Assembly: GCA_963971425.1 (NCBI GenBank)
Contig: OZ020517.1
Location: 11,906,501 to 11,970,500, forward strand
Source of the DNA: Bryoerythrophyllum caledonicum
Taxonomy: Eukaryota > Streptophyta > Bryopsida > Pottiales > Pottiaceae
Length of the DNA stretch: 64,000 bases
Direction of reading: 5' to 3'
Shown: positions 42,058-55,567 of the stretch, piece after piece
Layout: every line of letters begins with the position of its first letter
Position numbering within the stretch: the stretch's first letter is position 1
Translations under genes and position numbers: made by a program
The notes under the pieces: model-generated
The model's database searches: none
What the model saw: only the letters and a program-made list of their open reading frames with translations
What the model was told of the DNA's origin: nothing

Positions 42058-42970
42058 CTCTTTAATGTTAGTTCGTTCACACTGTAGGTTTCATTTTATT
42101 ACATACTTTTTATACACTCTAACTATTGTTTACTCACCTTTCCCTGTTAGGCTATTGTTATGGTAAATCTTCTCTCAAAATTTAGTTGGTGAATAGTTTA
42201 ACTTCTGAAATTTGCATAGATGCAGTAAGTATCCCTTATATCCAAACATGCATCCTATTCTATCCTCTCATTATTTTTTTGTTTTCAAATCTGTCAATCT
42301 CCTTATCGTCTCATTAGAGTCTCATAGACACAGATAACCTTATGTGCAGCCAAACTCTAATCCACTTTCAAAAACATATATTTTGGCAATCGTAGCAGTA
42401 GATTGTATTTTTGTAATTAATCTCTTTTGTTTAGATGCACTCATCAAGGAAGTTCGAAAAAAACTTGATGTTTTAATTTAACCAAGAGAATTTTTGCTAC
42501 CAATTTTCTTTCACACAAAACACAGTCATCATCTACAAAGCAAATAACCTCCATGGATTTTGTTTTTTAATTAAATTCAAGAAAGGTAAGATATGGAAAT
42601 TGATATTTCTATCATCGGCCTCTTTATCACAAACTGCAGCATCACTAATAGTTTTTTCTGCAATTGACGTCTAGTATCTCATCAATAAAAGTTATGCACA
42701 TTGGCTGACTTTATTTTGAGCTTTAATAGTCATAACAAGTTGAAATTTCCAATTGCCACATATAATTGTTTTCAACTAGACTTGACATAACCTCTGTTTA
42801 ACTTAATCTTAACTAACCACGGTATGATTTCCTCATTCTTAGGAGCTAAACTGACCTCTATTTACCTAAAAAAAATTCCTTTGCGGTTTTAGGTCTTATT
42901 GATGTCTGTGCACACAGATTATTAACTTCAACTAAACCACGTTTCAGTCACAAGGAGTTTCCAGGAGCAG
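42058..42970. other. AT-rich spacer, no gene seen
   Basis: Nothing recognised. Confidence 0.3.
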
Positions 42971-42974
42971 CCTA

Positions 42975-43233
42975 TTGACCCCGGTCGAGAGGTGCATCAA
43001 GCCACAGGCTCGGCGGGGCTTGGGAGGGGTGGGACAAAACCTACCCCTATTTTTGTGTTGGAGTGGGGCCCTACTTGATCCATTAGGGTACTCCGTAGGG
43101 TAATTTTGGGCCACAAGCCCCAATTCTAGCAAAAAAAATCCAAAAAAAAACCTCTAGGATCCTAAAACGGGTAGGGCCAGAAAAATGAACCCACGTGAGG
43201 CTGAGGTTTGGTGCACCCCTCGACCGGGGTCAA
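42975..43233. mobile_element. Small MITE (about 259 bp), third relative of the 276-bp family
   Basis: Inverted ends TTGACCCCGGTCGAG and GGTGCA; the interior shares GGGGCCCTA, CAAAACCT.CCCCT and CCAGAAAAATGA with 19717 and 30124. No clear target duplication. Confidence 0.65.
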
Positions 43234-44440
43234 CAAGGAGATCCGAGTTTCCACAATAGCGTTGAACCTCACAATGATACATCCCTAAGCAACCTATGCA
43301 TATACAAATTTTGGAAAGATAAAAGATATCTACAACATCAAAGTAGGGTTTTTTGCAACAAATCATTTATGAATTGGAAGCTATTTACTGCAATACATGC
43401 AGCAGATTTCTTCAGTCCCATTGCGATGGTCACTCAGTCAAAACTGCACTGCTTACAAATAATCTCATGCTTCTTACACCATGATCCCGCATTTTCATTC
43501 TCACTATAGTGCAATTTAGACTCACTATTTTCTTCAAAATTTCTACGTTTTGCGTTGTACTTCATTGGCATGCTCCCACCTACAATAATAGCAACTACAT
43601 AAGACTACATTGTAATCATACATGCACCTTTATGGCTAAGTCATTAGGGAACACTTCTCATGGCTTCATCTACGTGAAATTTTCTTGCAAAACCATAATT
43701 TGCTCGTTGTTACATTTCTTGATATGGAATCATGTCCTGCAACTACTTTGATTGAACACATATCCGCAAGAAGTGAAGCCGACGCCTTCCTACTTTTACT
43801 TTCTTTCTTTCCTTTAATCATTAACCACAAGACTTAGTACTTCAAGCTTAAATCTTCCATTTATTAGTTCTTTTCTACAACGGTCTTGTCATTTCACATA
43901 AATGTAGCCATATAAGTATAGCCATGAGAAGCTACTTAATATTATTACTTAAAATTATAGGAATTTCTTTCTTGGTAACTTCTTTTAGATGATACTAACT
44001 TATTTCTCTACTTTGAAATGCATTTTCCAAGACATCCACTCTTTGGGTTGATTTACTTCCTTAAGTTAATACTTTCATTTAACATTTATGTTATATATTA
44101 ATAAGGGCAAATCATTTTATTTATTTATTTTTTAGGCTATATAAAAAATAAAGAAGTAATAGTATTTTAAAGAGGTAATTTTAAGAAAGAATATGGCCCC
44201 TCTATAAAACATTACTTGCCTTCAAGTTATTTACTTCTTTAACCTATAGTCATTGTAGCGTGTAGCATGAACATTATCCGCAAAATCTTGCAATCCTACT
44301 GAGCCATTATGATAAGATTTAAGTATATAATAAGGTCCAACCACCGCATCTTAAACTTATCCAATTTCTTTTGAAATCAAGTGCCGCACAATAGTACTAA
44401 GTCATTTTCTTTCAAAATTGTGGGTTGTAACTTACTATCG
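43234..44440. other. AT-rich, possible 3' part of the gypsy element, no gene seen
   Basis: A pyrimidine-rich stretch at 43785-43815 could be a polypurine tract on the minus strand, but no matching LTR was found. Confidence 0.25.
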
Positions 44441-44499
44441 TAATTAGTTTTTTGTTGGCGTTGAATGACCTCCATGTTCATGAAAGCTCAACAACCTCT

Positions 44500-45693
44500 A
44501 ATTTCATCCAAACGCTCTAAAGTATCATAACGCTCTTTTAAAGATGCACCATTGCCTAGTTTTTCTAATATGGCTACTCTTAAAGACGGTCACTCTACTT
44601 CGATAGGGAGCATGGCTTTTAGGCCATAAACTAATTGAAATGGAGTAGCCTTGGTAGTTGTCTTAATAATGCATTTATATGCCCAATGCATTATTTAGTT
44701 TATAATCAGAATTGGAAGCATTCATTTTTAATGTTTTAGTTAAATTTTTCCAAAGAATGTAATTTGTCTTTTCTATTTGCCCATTAGCTTTAGGATGATA
44801 AGGTGATGACTTTTTATGTTTTATTAAATAGTTTTGCAACATTTTTTCAATAGTGTCATTAATGAAATGGATCCCCCTATCGCTAAGAATTCCCTTAGAA
44901 CACCCAAATCTAGTAATAATATTTTCAAAGACAAAGTTTGCAATTGTGTCTGCATCATTGATTTTTTTGAGGCAAGATCTTCTACCGATTTAGTGACATA
45001 TTTTGTAGCAACTAATATGTAACATTTTTTACCTTCACAACTAGGTGGTTTGATCCCCACTTTTCAAAAGGTACCTAAGCCAAAATAGGTGTGAATGGCA
45101 TAACTTTGGTAGCCTTTAGTTTACCAACCCGTCGACAAGGATCACGCTTCCTTAAAGAAGAAGAAGAAGAAGAACTCCGGTCCCCGAAGGAGACCGACGT
45201 GAATATAGTATTTGTTCATTCTCTTTACTAAGCCTACAGCCACAGGACATAGATTAATGTAATAGAACTACTTCCCCCTTTCAAAAATAATTACTTTTCT
45301 ACACTATATGTTTCTTTACACTAAGTGCTTTAGAGACAATCGACATGCCATCCTCCAAGGTCTTTTCGGGTACCCATACAAGAGGTCTTAAGATCCCCAC
45401 CATAGTGTAATGGACTATGGTGGTAGGCACCACGCCGCCACGGGGATTTCAACTCACACCATCTTATTGGTGTGCCATGACCCAAACCACTAGACCAAGG
45501 CACTGATGCCTTCACAAGCCTTCACATAACTAGTGGTATCTGCAAAAAGTGTAGGCCACCAATATCCTGCCCGAAACACTTTTAGTGCAGTTGCCCAATC
45601 CGCAAAGTGCACGCCACAAGCATCATTATGACAACCCTTTGAAATCATAGGCATTTGAATCAGTAGGATCAACACGATATCTAAGTATGTCAT
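44500..45693 (-). pseudogene. Gypsy integrase remnant, split by a SINE
   Basis: The zinc-binding start reads VFRAGYWWPTLFADTTSYVK. It breaks at about 45510 where the SINE starts and resumes beyond 45155 with KRDPCRR. Downstream are KCYILVATKYVTK, the core GIHFIND and SPYHPKANGQIE. Several frameshifts and a stop occur. Confidence 0.75.
45156..45505 (-). mobile_element. tRNA-derived SINE with LINE-matched 3' tail, about 350 bp
   Basis: On the minus strand the head has an A-box-like TGGTCTAGTGG and, about 40 bases on, a B-box-like GAGTTGAAATCC, the two internal RNA polymerase III promoter boxes of tRNA-derived SINEs. The 3' end (45223 down to 45156) is the same tail found on the LINE copies: ATATTCACGTCGG, a GGTCTCC/GGGGACC hairpin, then (CTT)n. 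It separates two adjacent pieces of the gypsy integrase, so it is one insertion unit. A clean target duplication was not found. Confidence 0.7.
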
Positions 45694-45723
45694 CTTTACC
45701 CCTTCTATGTAGAACTTTATTGA

Positions 45724-46293
45724 TCATAGTGTATTAATCATAGTGTATGATAAAGATTGATGAACTAATCTAATTTTATCTCTACTAGTATATTCTATAG
45801 GAAATGTTCCCTTAGATAAATAATAAATGATAAGTGAATATCTCTTAGGAATGTTATCAAGTACATCAATACCATCTTTAACTTCAAAAATATGCGCATC
45901 TCCTAAACTATCATCTATAGATTCTAGATTGATAGTCTTGCTAAGACGTGATAGAAAATCTATGTTTTGATGAATTTTCCTAGGTCGTACATCAATTGTA
46001 AAATCAAACTCTTGTAATAATAAAACCCACCTTGCAATTAGTCTACTCAAGTGAGGTTTAATCATCAGGTACTTGAATGCATTATGATCGATATAAAAGG
46101 TGAATTTATATCCCAATAAATAATGTCTAAACTTTTGAACAGAGAAAATCATTTCTAAACCTTCTTGTTCAGTAATAGAGTAATTCCTTTTAGAGGCACT
46201 CAATTGCCGAGTAGCAAAATAAATAGGTCTATCATGGCCTTTAGAATTCTTCTGGCTCAAAACACTTCCAATTGCAACATTGGAAGCATTCAC
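45724..46293 (-). pseudogene. Gypsy RNase H remnant
   Basis: A 189-codon open block with YFATRQLSASKRNY, QKFRHYLLGYKFTF, DHNAFKYL and a tail like DFLSRL. It degrades the RNA strand during reverse transcription. Adjacent blocks are frameshifted. Confidence 0.8.
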
Positions 46294-48100
46294 ATATACT
46301 TCAAAAGACTTAGTCCACTCTGAGGGAATTAAGACGGGTGCCTTGTTAAGACAACGTTTAAATTTATTAAATGCCTTAGTGCAATCATGAATCCAAACCC
46401 GTGCTATAAGAGTTTTTTTGTTAAAGTATTCAAAGGGGCTGCTGTTACTGCAAATCTATATATGAATCTCCTATAATAACCTGTAGCACCAAGAAATATT
46501 TTAAAAATATTTAACAAAATATTTCCATTTAAAAAATAATAACTACTTAATCTAGGTCAATTGGTGTCCCCTCTATTGAGACAAGACAACCAAATAATTT
46601 ACAACAGACAGTGGCAAACTTAGACTTAGCAGCATTTATGATTATTTCATATTCACAACAATAGTCAATACATTTTTTTAATGCATCTAGGTGGTCTTCT
46701 TAGAACCAAACACACAAAAATCATCTACAAATATCTCCATAAATTTCTTAAGATATTTTATGAAGGCTTGAGTAATAACTCTTTGGAATATTGCTAGAGC
46801 ATTGCACAATCCAAAGGACATGACATTATATGCAAAAGTCCCCCTAATTAGTTGTGAAAGTGGTTAATGGTCTATCTTTTGGGGCTGTTTGCACCTTATT
46901 ATACCCCAAAAATCCATCAAGGAAGGAATAACATTCATGTCTTGCGAATCCATCTAAGACGACATCAGAAAATGGTAAAAAAAATTCATTTTAAGTAGCT
47001 TTATTTAGCTCCCAAAATCCTTACACATATAAAATTTACCATTCTTTTTAGGCACAATGACTATAGGTGACACCTACAATCCCACTCACTAAATGATACT
47101 CGATAAATGAGATTAGACTCTAGAAATTTATCAACTTCCTCTTTAGCCATTAAAAAATACCTAAGGTTTAATATATATTGTCTTTGTCTGACAGGTTTAG
47201 CATCAGCTTGTAAAATAATACAATGTTGACACACATCAGGAGGTATGTCTTTCATGTCTTAATAAGTCCAAGCAAATGCATCTTTATCCTTTTTAAAGAA
47301 TTTAATCCACTCATCATATTCTTGAGAGCTTAATCCATAATAAATTTTTATAGGCTTAGAATCTTCCTTAGTTTCTAAATTCATTTCCATAGTATGTTTT
47401 ATTAAAGGACGGACACTAGGTGTTTTCTTATCCCCTAATAACTCATCAGAATTTTAAATATGGAGGTTCTTTATGAGATCCACTCTCAACATTAACATCA
47501 AACGCAGAATCATTTTGCCATGCCTCAATGGCATCATCCAAGTCATCCACCTTACTAGGACGGACAAAATATTCTCTAGGGCCTAAACTCTTGAAAGTAG
47601 GCATGCATATCCTAAACAACATTAGTGTCTTCTAGCTCAAATTCAAAATTTGGTTCAATGGTCCAATCGGAATCATCATTTTAGTTTCACCATGATATTC
47701 TACAGGAAACATAGCTTCAAGAACAATTTTACTCTTTCCTTTCCTAGTTGTCAATGTTTTTTATCCCAATCATCCTTAGCTTTGGCTACTGATAATCAAG
47801 GTCTTCCAAAGAGTACAGGGTATGTAGAGATAGACTCACTCACTTTTAAAATAATATAATCATTTTGATAATCTATTCCCCCAATATTGTACTTCATTGT
47901 GTGAACTTATCCAAAGGTTTTACTCTACTTTGATCAACCATTCTGAAAATAATAGGAGTATGCACTATGTTGGTTATGCCCAACTCTTCCATAGGTAAAC
48001 ATTCATAAGGTTGACACTACTTCCACTATCAATTCGTACTCCATCAATTAAAGTTCCATATATGATTACGTCAATTGTAGGTGCTCCGGGATCTAAAGAA
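46294..48100 (-). pseudogene. Gypsy protease and reverse transcriptase remnant
   Basis: Near 48.0 kb the frame gives DGVRIDSGSSVNLM, with the DSG of an aspartic protease. At 47061-47255 is the start of the reverse transcriptase (PVRQRQYILN). Near 46.72 kb is FVDDF at the catalytic Asp-Asp. Interrupted by stops and frameshifts. Confidence 0.7.
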
Positions 48101-48730
48101 ATATCATGAACATTTACAACTTCAGGCTAAAGGTTACTTTTTCCCTTATTTTCTTTTTGTTTAGGATTTTTAACATTGCCCCCTTCAATTGTTGTTGTTC
48201 TCTCAGGAATTAAAGAGGATATTAATTCATTCTTACAATGAAGTGACAATGCAAGTAATTGTCTCAATGAAATTTGAGGCTATAATCTATCTAAATCATT
48301 GAAGAGATCATACGGATGCATTCCCACAACTAATCCTATAATCCTAATATGTTTTCTCTTTTTCAAAGACAAAGATGGTTCATCTACTATTTTCTTTGAA
48401 GGCTTATAAAAAGTAGTTTGTTTCAATGGTTTCATAGAAGTACTTGGTTTATTCACATCTAGAGTTTTGGATACATCTTTCTCGAATTTTCAAGCTTTTT
48501 AAGTATAATTGGTATATTTCTACTGAGCACAAAATTAAGTTTTACTTTGCTATAATCACTTTCTGAGCTACTTGCAGATTCTTTTTCAAGAGCTTTCTTG
48601 GCTTTGGACCTATTGATAAAAACATCATGTAGTTTATCAATGGCCATATTGTTTATATTTCTAGAGTTGAAAGACTCTAATTCTTGAATTTAAACTTTTT
48701 TCTAACATTAGAAACTCAATAATTATACCA

Positions 48731-51463
48731 TTGCAAAAGATAAAAACATGCCATGATTGTCAACTTCTTCTACACAAGGGATTATATCCAACTTGTTGCA
48801 ACACATTAGTTCATTTTTTGAATGATGTCCCAACATTCGACACCTATAGCATGTCACTCCTATATTTCTATCTTAGATACGTCCTTTCCAAACTTGATGT
48901 TGCCTATACTCATTATTCCCTTGCAAATGTCTATTTCCATTGGGTTGTCATTTATTTGGTTTTACAAATGATTTTTTAGATGTCACATGATAGGATGTTT
49001 TTTTATTATTAGTTTGGAAAGATTGTTCTTGTATTCAGGCTTTGACTTTCTTGATATTTCATTTGTGGAGCAAAAGGTCATGATATTACCTTTTGCTCCA
49101 CAGTAAGCATATTTAAGCCTAGGTACACTTCCAATAGGAGCTCCACATTCAGTAGTATCCATGATCCTTAAAGTTACTACACCATATATTAGTCCTTTGA
49201 TTAGTAGCCTTAGGTCTCTTATTCTTTCCTTCATTAACTTCGACTAAAATTTCTTAAATTATTTCCGTCAGGCTTGTATTTCAGTTTTGTCACTACTAGG
49301 AGGCATCAATGCAAGCTGTTGTTCCCTAGGTTGAGGTGGTCGTTGTGTAGTTAGTTGAGGTTGAGCAAGTACTAACCTAGGATAATAATATTTTCGACTA
49401 TTGTCCATTCCAAATTGATTAGGTATAGGTAAAAGAGATCGAGCATGATATGCTTTGGCTCTAGTTTGAAATGATATATTTGACCTTTGCATAGCAGCTT
49501 CCAAATTTCTTGCAGCTTCGTAAGCTTTAGTTAAATTTTCAGAATTGGAAAGTTTAACTTGGTAAATACACAAAGGATCCAATAGTCCTCTAGTGAAGGT
49601 ATTAGTAATCCATGCTTGTGGCATATTATGATCTTGCTATCTTTTTGACAAGTTTTTGAGTCAAGTATAATATTTTGCTATACTTTTAATGGGATATATT
49701 TGGAAACTTTGCAATTGATCTTGCAACGTATCATGATAAGATTGAGGTCTAAAGTTAGCTAAAATTGATTATTTCAATGCGTCCCAATCAACAAATCTAT
49801 GATTTAAAGTTGCATACTACCTTTGAGCTTTCCCTAGTAGATTATAAGGAAAACAAGTGATATATTTATTTTGATCTAAATCGTCAGTTGAGGCTAAAAC
49901 TTGGAATCTTTTCAGGTAGGAGAATGGATCCTCTCCTATCTTACCATAAAATATGGGAAATGAAGCTATATTCAACATTCTATGATAGGCCATAGCAAAT
50001 GAATTAACCAAAGGTTTGTCATGAGTAAGATGGATTGAAGGCGGACCAAGATTTGGGTATTTCCTTGGGAAAGAATTAATTGAAGAAGTAATAGAAGAAG
50101 ACCTTCTAGAAGGAGCTGATGAATATCCAGTTGAGCCTCTATCTGATGATGAAGATTCAGAATGTTCTTCTTTTCCACTAGTTCTATTAAAGTTATTTAT
50201 ACTACCTTCAAATTTACTAGGTTCACTCCTTTCTCCACTTACATTCCTCTCGTCTAAGTTATTATATCTTCCTTCATCTCCTTCTACACTAGATTGATCA
50301 ATCTCTTCCTGTGTATTAAAATTTAATGTAGTTGGTGTAAGGATTTGAAACTCTAGTATATTTTAACAAAACCTAATTGTGAATCACTATCTTCATTTCT
50401 TGTTCTTACTTCCTTAAGAAATTGGTCTGTAGAATCCTTAGCTTCACTATAAGTGTATACAAGTACCTCCCCATGCCACTCCTTTGTGCCTAGTTCCAAT
50501 CTTTGTACAAAAGAATCTCAATATGGGGTTCTAAATTCACTCTGATGTGAAGAATTGCCAACTTCAAAAGTATTCTTTATTACTTTTAAGGGTGCTGAGG
50601 GTATTAAAAAAATTTGGTCTACATCATAAGGTTGAGGATTATGAAAGACAAATGTGTTTTCTTGTTCCTCAACCTCTGAAGACTCTTTTAATTTTGAAGT
50701 ACAAGACCTAAGTTTTTTTACTTTGAACTTTCCTATTTAACTCTTTCAGACTATTTGAACAACAAAAATGTGTAGTACAAAGTTTATTCTTATGTTTTTC
50801 AAGATATTTATTTTGATTTTGTAGAGTTGCTAAAACCAACTCTTCAGTTGTAAAGGTTGACTTTAGTAGACTTATTGGAGGAGTGGGAGGAGGTTTAGGA
50901 AGTGTCTTTTATTTCCGCTCATATCTAAAAAGTCTTAAATCCCTTGATGGCTGTACTTTTGAATTTAGCGTCAAGGTGTTGTATTAATGTTAAATGTAGA
51001 TTATTAATTGCTAATACTACAAATGCATCTTTTTCTCTGTCTAGTTTCTGTAAGGTTTTGCTCTTTCTACTTTTTGTATTTCTGTTTTTTCCTTATCCTT
51101 CCCTAACATTGATAGGTGCCATGAAAAATTTAATCATTCGGGATGTTCTATTAATTCACATTTGATAAGAATTTTTTAATCAAACAAAGGTAGTTCGTTT
51201 CCTTTGACAACTTCATTTTTTGGATATCTTTTTGAGTATCTCTAGGATATTCAAATAAATTTAAATATTCTCCCATTTCAAGTTTACTTAACCACTCACT
51301 TGCTAATCGAATTAATCAATCTATATCGGCTTCTGCTATATCTAAGTACTCTTTATCATCAAGTCAATGTTGTGGTAATACTAGATTCTTGCACACAGTC
51401 CTCTAATTGTTTTTGTTTAGCACTTCTAGGGTTGGGGTAATTAGGATTATTTTGTTGATCCAT
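48731..51463 (-). pseudogene. Gypsy gag remnant
   Basis: Begins MDQQNNPNYPNPRSAKQ at 51463. Typical gag core blocks follow: FPIFYGKIGEDPFSYLKRF at about 49.95 kb, and ITNTFTRGLLDPL and ARNLEAAMQRS at 49.5-49.6 kb. Broken by stops. Confidence 0.65.
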
Positions 51464-51470
51464 ACATAAG

Positions 51471-51486
51471 ACGATGATGACACCAA
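51471..51486 (-). other. Possible primer-binding site of the gypsy element
   Basis: On the minus strand TTGGTGTCATCATCGT, just before the gag ATG, resembles a mutated tRNA-complementary site of Tat/Athila-type elements. Confidence 0.35.
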
Positions 51487-53830
51487 TTAGTTAAGGTGAA
51501 AAACTCTACCTTATGATTTGGTGTCAATGGTTCTATCTATAATTCTCTCAGGTACTTAAAATTTTGCAAAAGTCTATTTCAGTTAATATTTTTCTTATTA
51601 AATTTTTGTTTATTTTTCCTAATGTGTACTATTTCTTCTTCCAAAAGGTTAAATTTTTTTAACTTGTTAGAATTAATTTTTGTACCAACTATTAATAGAT
51701 TTTTTAGCCAAGTTCTTAGTTCCTTAGTAGTCCCACTTGAGGAACTCATTTTTCACATGCATAGTAAATCAAAGTCTACTTTATCTGAGCAAACAACATT
51801 CATTGATAAAAGATTTGGCTCATAGATTTTACTTTCAAAGTTTTGTTGGCTATACACAAAAAGGTTTGACTCTTAAACTTATTACCATTCTATGATCCCA
51901 CTCCTTTAGAGATTATAGGTTGTGTTAAATATTTTAACCTATCCTTTGGAGCAAAAAAGCATTGTAATTGATATTTGAGATACAAAGTACCCTTTTAAAC
52001 AATTACTTCATTATATCCTTCCCCTTCATTCCAAATTTTGTTTAGAACTATCTCTTAAATGTCAATCGGGAGTTGCTCAAACTTCTCTCTAAAGAATTTA
52101 TCAATTCGTGGGTGAACTCCGTAAAACTAGAAGCCCCAATCGTAGTAGCTTGGTCTATAAGTAAAATATAAAGCACCATATAGATACGGTCCCAAAAGAG
52201 CCTTCTTCATTTATTTCCCAAGGAAATGTTGACATGTTGTGCCAACATGTCTTTCCACATAATTAACATTCAACTATAGGTTTAACTTATGATCCTTTAT
52301 TTTGTGGTTTATTAAATAAATTCAATGTTTATTAATTTCACAAAATTTTAAGATACAATGCTATATTCAAGCAGCCAACATAGTGAAATATAATTTTAAA
52401 TAAAAATTACTATCACTCGGCAATACCGTCCCCAATACGATTGGCAATTTTTTTGTAAAGTGGAAAATTGCAACTCACAAAACACCCAAGTTATCCACAC
52501 ACAATAGGATTTGCTCTAGGGGCCAGTCGTTTTGTCCAATGTTAGGTAATTTTAGTCTAATTATGATGCAAAAGCTAACTTCTATTGACAATACTTGAGT
52601 TTATGTCTTAATTTTAGGTTCCATGACATTTTATGCACGACTCTTTAAGGGATTCATTCTTATGTTAATACCCAAGGTTCTAAGGCCTAGAAGAAGCCTT
52701 GCTTCTTTATCACTTATGCTTGTGCCTACAGCATGACTCTTAATATAGCCATATTTTGCAAATAGAATCTTTCCATTTGAAAATCATTGCTTAATTCCTT
52801 AAATAGATTGACAATAATAATTGAAATCTAACCTTAATGCAATGAGCTTTACTCCAATCACGCCCAATGACTCACGTTCCTCAATCACAGACGTTAGTTA
52901 CAAATAGAGTTTACACACAATTAATTTAAGAGTTTATCTTATTAGTAAATGTTTGAGACTAACGTTTGTAACTGAGTTTATCTTATTAGTATCTTGACCT
53001 GAATCTAATTTCTCCAATACATATATCACAACATTCAATGCATCAAATCTAACGCTCTTGATGATTATATGACTCACTTACACTATTAAGAATATAGCTT
53101 TATACTCTATTACTTACACTAAGTAATAGAATATATTAGTTTCCACATTAGTACTCTAAATTAGTTTCCACATTCTAACTCAATGATCAATCACAAACTT
53201 ATGCAATTCACTCATTATTGCATTTTAATTCCACATTGACTCACATAAGTCTCACACGCTTATGTTTAAGTCATTTAATACTCTAGGTCATGAGGATTTG
53301 ACCTAATTAGCATATTTTCCTAATTTCTACAATGAAGACCTAATTATTACTTACGTACATGATACTTACACGGCTAAGCAAAACCTAATGTATGCAAATA
53401 ATAACAATAAGGACACACAAATATAAACATAAACATAGACTAGGGACTCACATACACTTAGAGCTCCTTTGTTTTTAATACTAGCTTCAAGTGAGCTAGG
53501 ACTCACACTCTATTCCTTGTGTGATAAATAATGATTACATAAGTACTATTTATACTCTCAAATATCTAAAGGTTGCACTTTTTGGCAAAAGGTTTCTACA
53601 AGTCTCAACCAAGGTACCATTCTAAGTTATTTCTAACATCATTTCATGAAAAAATATGCCCCTACTAAAAGGTGTGATTTTAACTTTTTTCTCATTGTTT
53701 CTTAAGTCTTTGGTATAAATAGATCTTTTTCAATTAATTAGATATTTAAAGTGGATATTACCACTAATTATCTAGTTCTTAATATATCTACAATCCTTTT
53801 TACACTATTAAATTTGAAAAAATCTATTTT
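51487..53830. other. AT-rich, possible decayed 5' LTR or flank, no gene seen
   Basis: Expected position of the 5' LTR, but no matching copy was found at 42-44 kb by eye. Confidence 0.25.
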
Positions 53831-53989
53831 TTACAATTTGGCTCTACAAAGAGATTCTGCAATGGAGAGAAGTGAATAATGGACAGTATTATGGATCTGT
53901 AAGAGTCCTCCAAGTTTGTCTTCATCCACAAAAATAAATTCTTGAGCTAGTCCAAGGATAAAGTTTTTGTTCTTAAGATATTTGTGGAT

Positions 53990-55000
53990 TGGCCTAGGAG
54001 TAATGTAGACCTTGTTAGGCATATACGACCCAGGAATGACCTCAAGATTGTTGGTTGATGTTTGATCATGTCAAGCATATTAAGGGCAAGACTACTATGG
54101 TATGTCACGTGTATGATAGTAAATATTGTAAAGTCATCACAATTGCCATGTGCAATATGCAACTGGAGGATGCTCTAGTGCAGGAGCTATTCTGGAAAAA
54201 CCTGAATGGAATCATGAAGAACCATGGAATATAGGAGACAAACTTCAAAGGCTTCATGGCTGACAATGCTAGAGAAAACTGGCAGGCCGTACATCCCGTT
54301 TATGGATACAACGACAAGGACAAGTCCATGGATAATAGAGAAGGAGCATGCTTATTCCATTGGACTAAGTGTCTATAGCAAGCCGCCACAAGAAACATTC
54401 TTCTCAACTTTCAATAGTAGCACATTGCCCTCTAGAAGATCTAAAAAATGCGAAGACACAAGAAGAGACAAAAGCGCAATACAACGTAATTTGAGCATGG
54501 TGGATGCCCTCCGGTGCTACTACTTAAATTGGGCGTCGTGCTCTAGAAGACTCGATGGCACTTTGGCACTTCCCTTTGGCCAAGGATTTGCTGACCATAA
54601 CAGACAACCTAGAGGGTGCAAAGAATTTTGGATCCACGAGGGGGGAGCTTGACATGCCACCCGGGTACAGCCACGATATCCACTGATCCGATATGGTAAA
54701 CTATTCTATTTCCCCTGATGGCAGAAAGGTGACTCGGGCGCGTATCAAAGAGGTCCTTAGTGGATAAAACTCTAGAGTCCAACACACAATATCCGTGTTG
54801 GAATCAAACTGCAATCCATCCAAATAGCACATTGCTCCCTTCCCGAAGAAGTCCGCTCGAAAATGCCAAGCATTGCAAGCTCACAGTAGTAAGCAATGCA
54901 ACACCAAAGTTGGATGTGGAAGTCATGAAATCCAACCACTACATTTACTGGTATGAAGAACAATTATAAATTGTCAGAGAATGTTGTTGTTGAATTCTTA
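53990..55000 (+). pseudogene. Mutator-type transposase remnant
   Basis: One frame reads VCHVYDSKYCKVITIAMCN, a stop, then FKGFMADNARENWQAV and ACLFHWTKCL. The Asp block followed by a CxxHW motif is the pattern of the Mutator DDE domain. A later block at about 54.58-54.66 kb (EGAKNFGSTRGELDMPPGY) lies in another frame. Stops and frameshifts abound. It is the only Mutator-type catalytic remnant in the window and fits the surrounding element ends at 35275 and 57997. Confidence 0.5.
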
Positions 55001-55567
55001 TTTTGTCCCAATGATATTGATCGCTTTGTGGAGGGGGCAAAGAAATTGTTTGTGGTAGATTGGCTAGCAGTTCCAATGATGGGCCTGTCAAACTTGGCAC
55101 TAATTTGATAGTGCAAGGGGTATTAGTGCAGGAGGAAGCAGGTTTCTAGTTGCAACAACGTGGAGCTCTTTCACCGCAAAGACAATTCCAAGTGTCTATG
55201 GAGATACAGTAATTGACAAAATCCGATCAAACATTGGGTACTCACAACTTCGATTGTCATTATTTGCAAATTGACAAGTGGCATGCTCTAGTTCAAAGGG
55301 TGATCACCTTCTATTTCAAGCTGAGATTCTTTAAAAACTAACTGTACAAATGGGAATGCATTTGTGTGGACAAATGGATGGCTGCTTGTCATCTCTCTCA
55401 TTTGATCACTATTGGCGACCTATAAAATGCAAAAGCTTATAAATAGATGTGCACAAATTTGTGAGAGATCTTCCACTAGCACTTGTATAACTTTGATTTT
55501 TCTAGTCTGTAATAGTCGTGTGCATAATTATTGCTACTGCATAGGCTTTCTTCTTTAGTGTTTCAAG

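Larger units (their letters stand above)
44450..51463 (-). mobile_element. Ty3/gypsy retrotransposon, decayed internal region
   Basis: On the minus strand the order is gag, protease, reverse transcriptase, RNase H, integrase, which is the Ty3/gypsy order. The RNase H block (YFATRQLSASKRNYSI, then YIDHNAFKYL) resembles the plant Tat/Athila type. Many stops and frameshifts are present, and a SINE splits the integrase. The element begins near a primer-binding-like site at 51471-51486 and the gag ATG at 51463. LTRs were not identified by eye, so boundaries are internal only. Confidence 0.8.

Noticed and set aside
42940-43250. Target duplication ACAAGGAG around the third MITE
   Set aside because: The left copy is not adjacent to the inverted end, so the match does not define an insertion.
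45370-45505. Functional tRNA gene
   Set aside because: A- and B-box-like words are present but there is no cloverleaf acceptor stem, and the sequence continues into a SINE body and tail.
42058-53830. LTR pair for the gypsy element
   Set aside because: No matching long direct repeats could be found by eye at the expected places; the pyrimidine tract near 43.8 kb alone is not enough.
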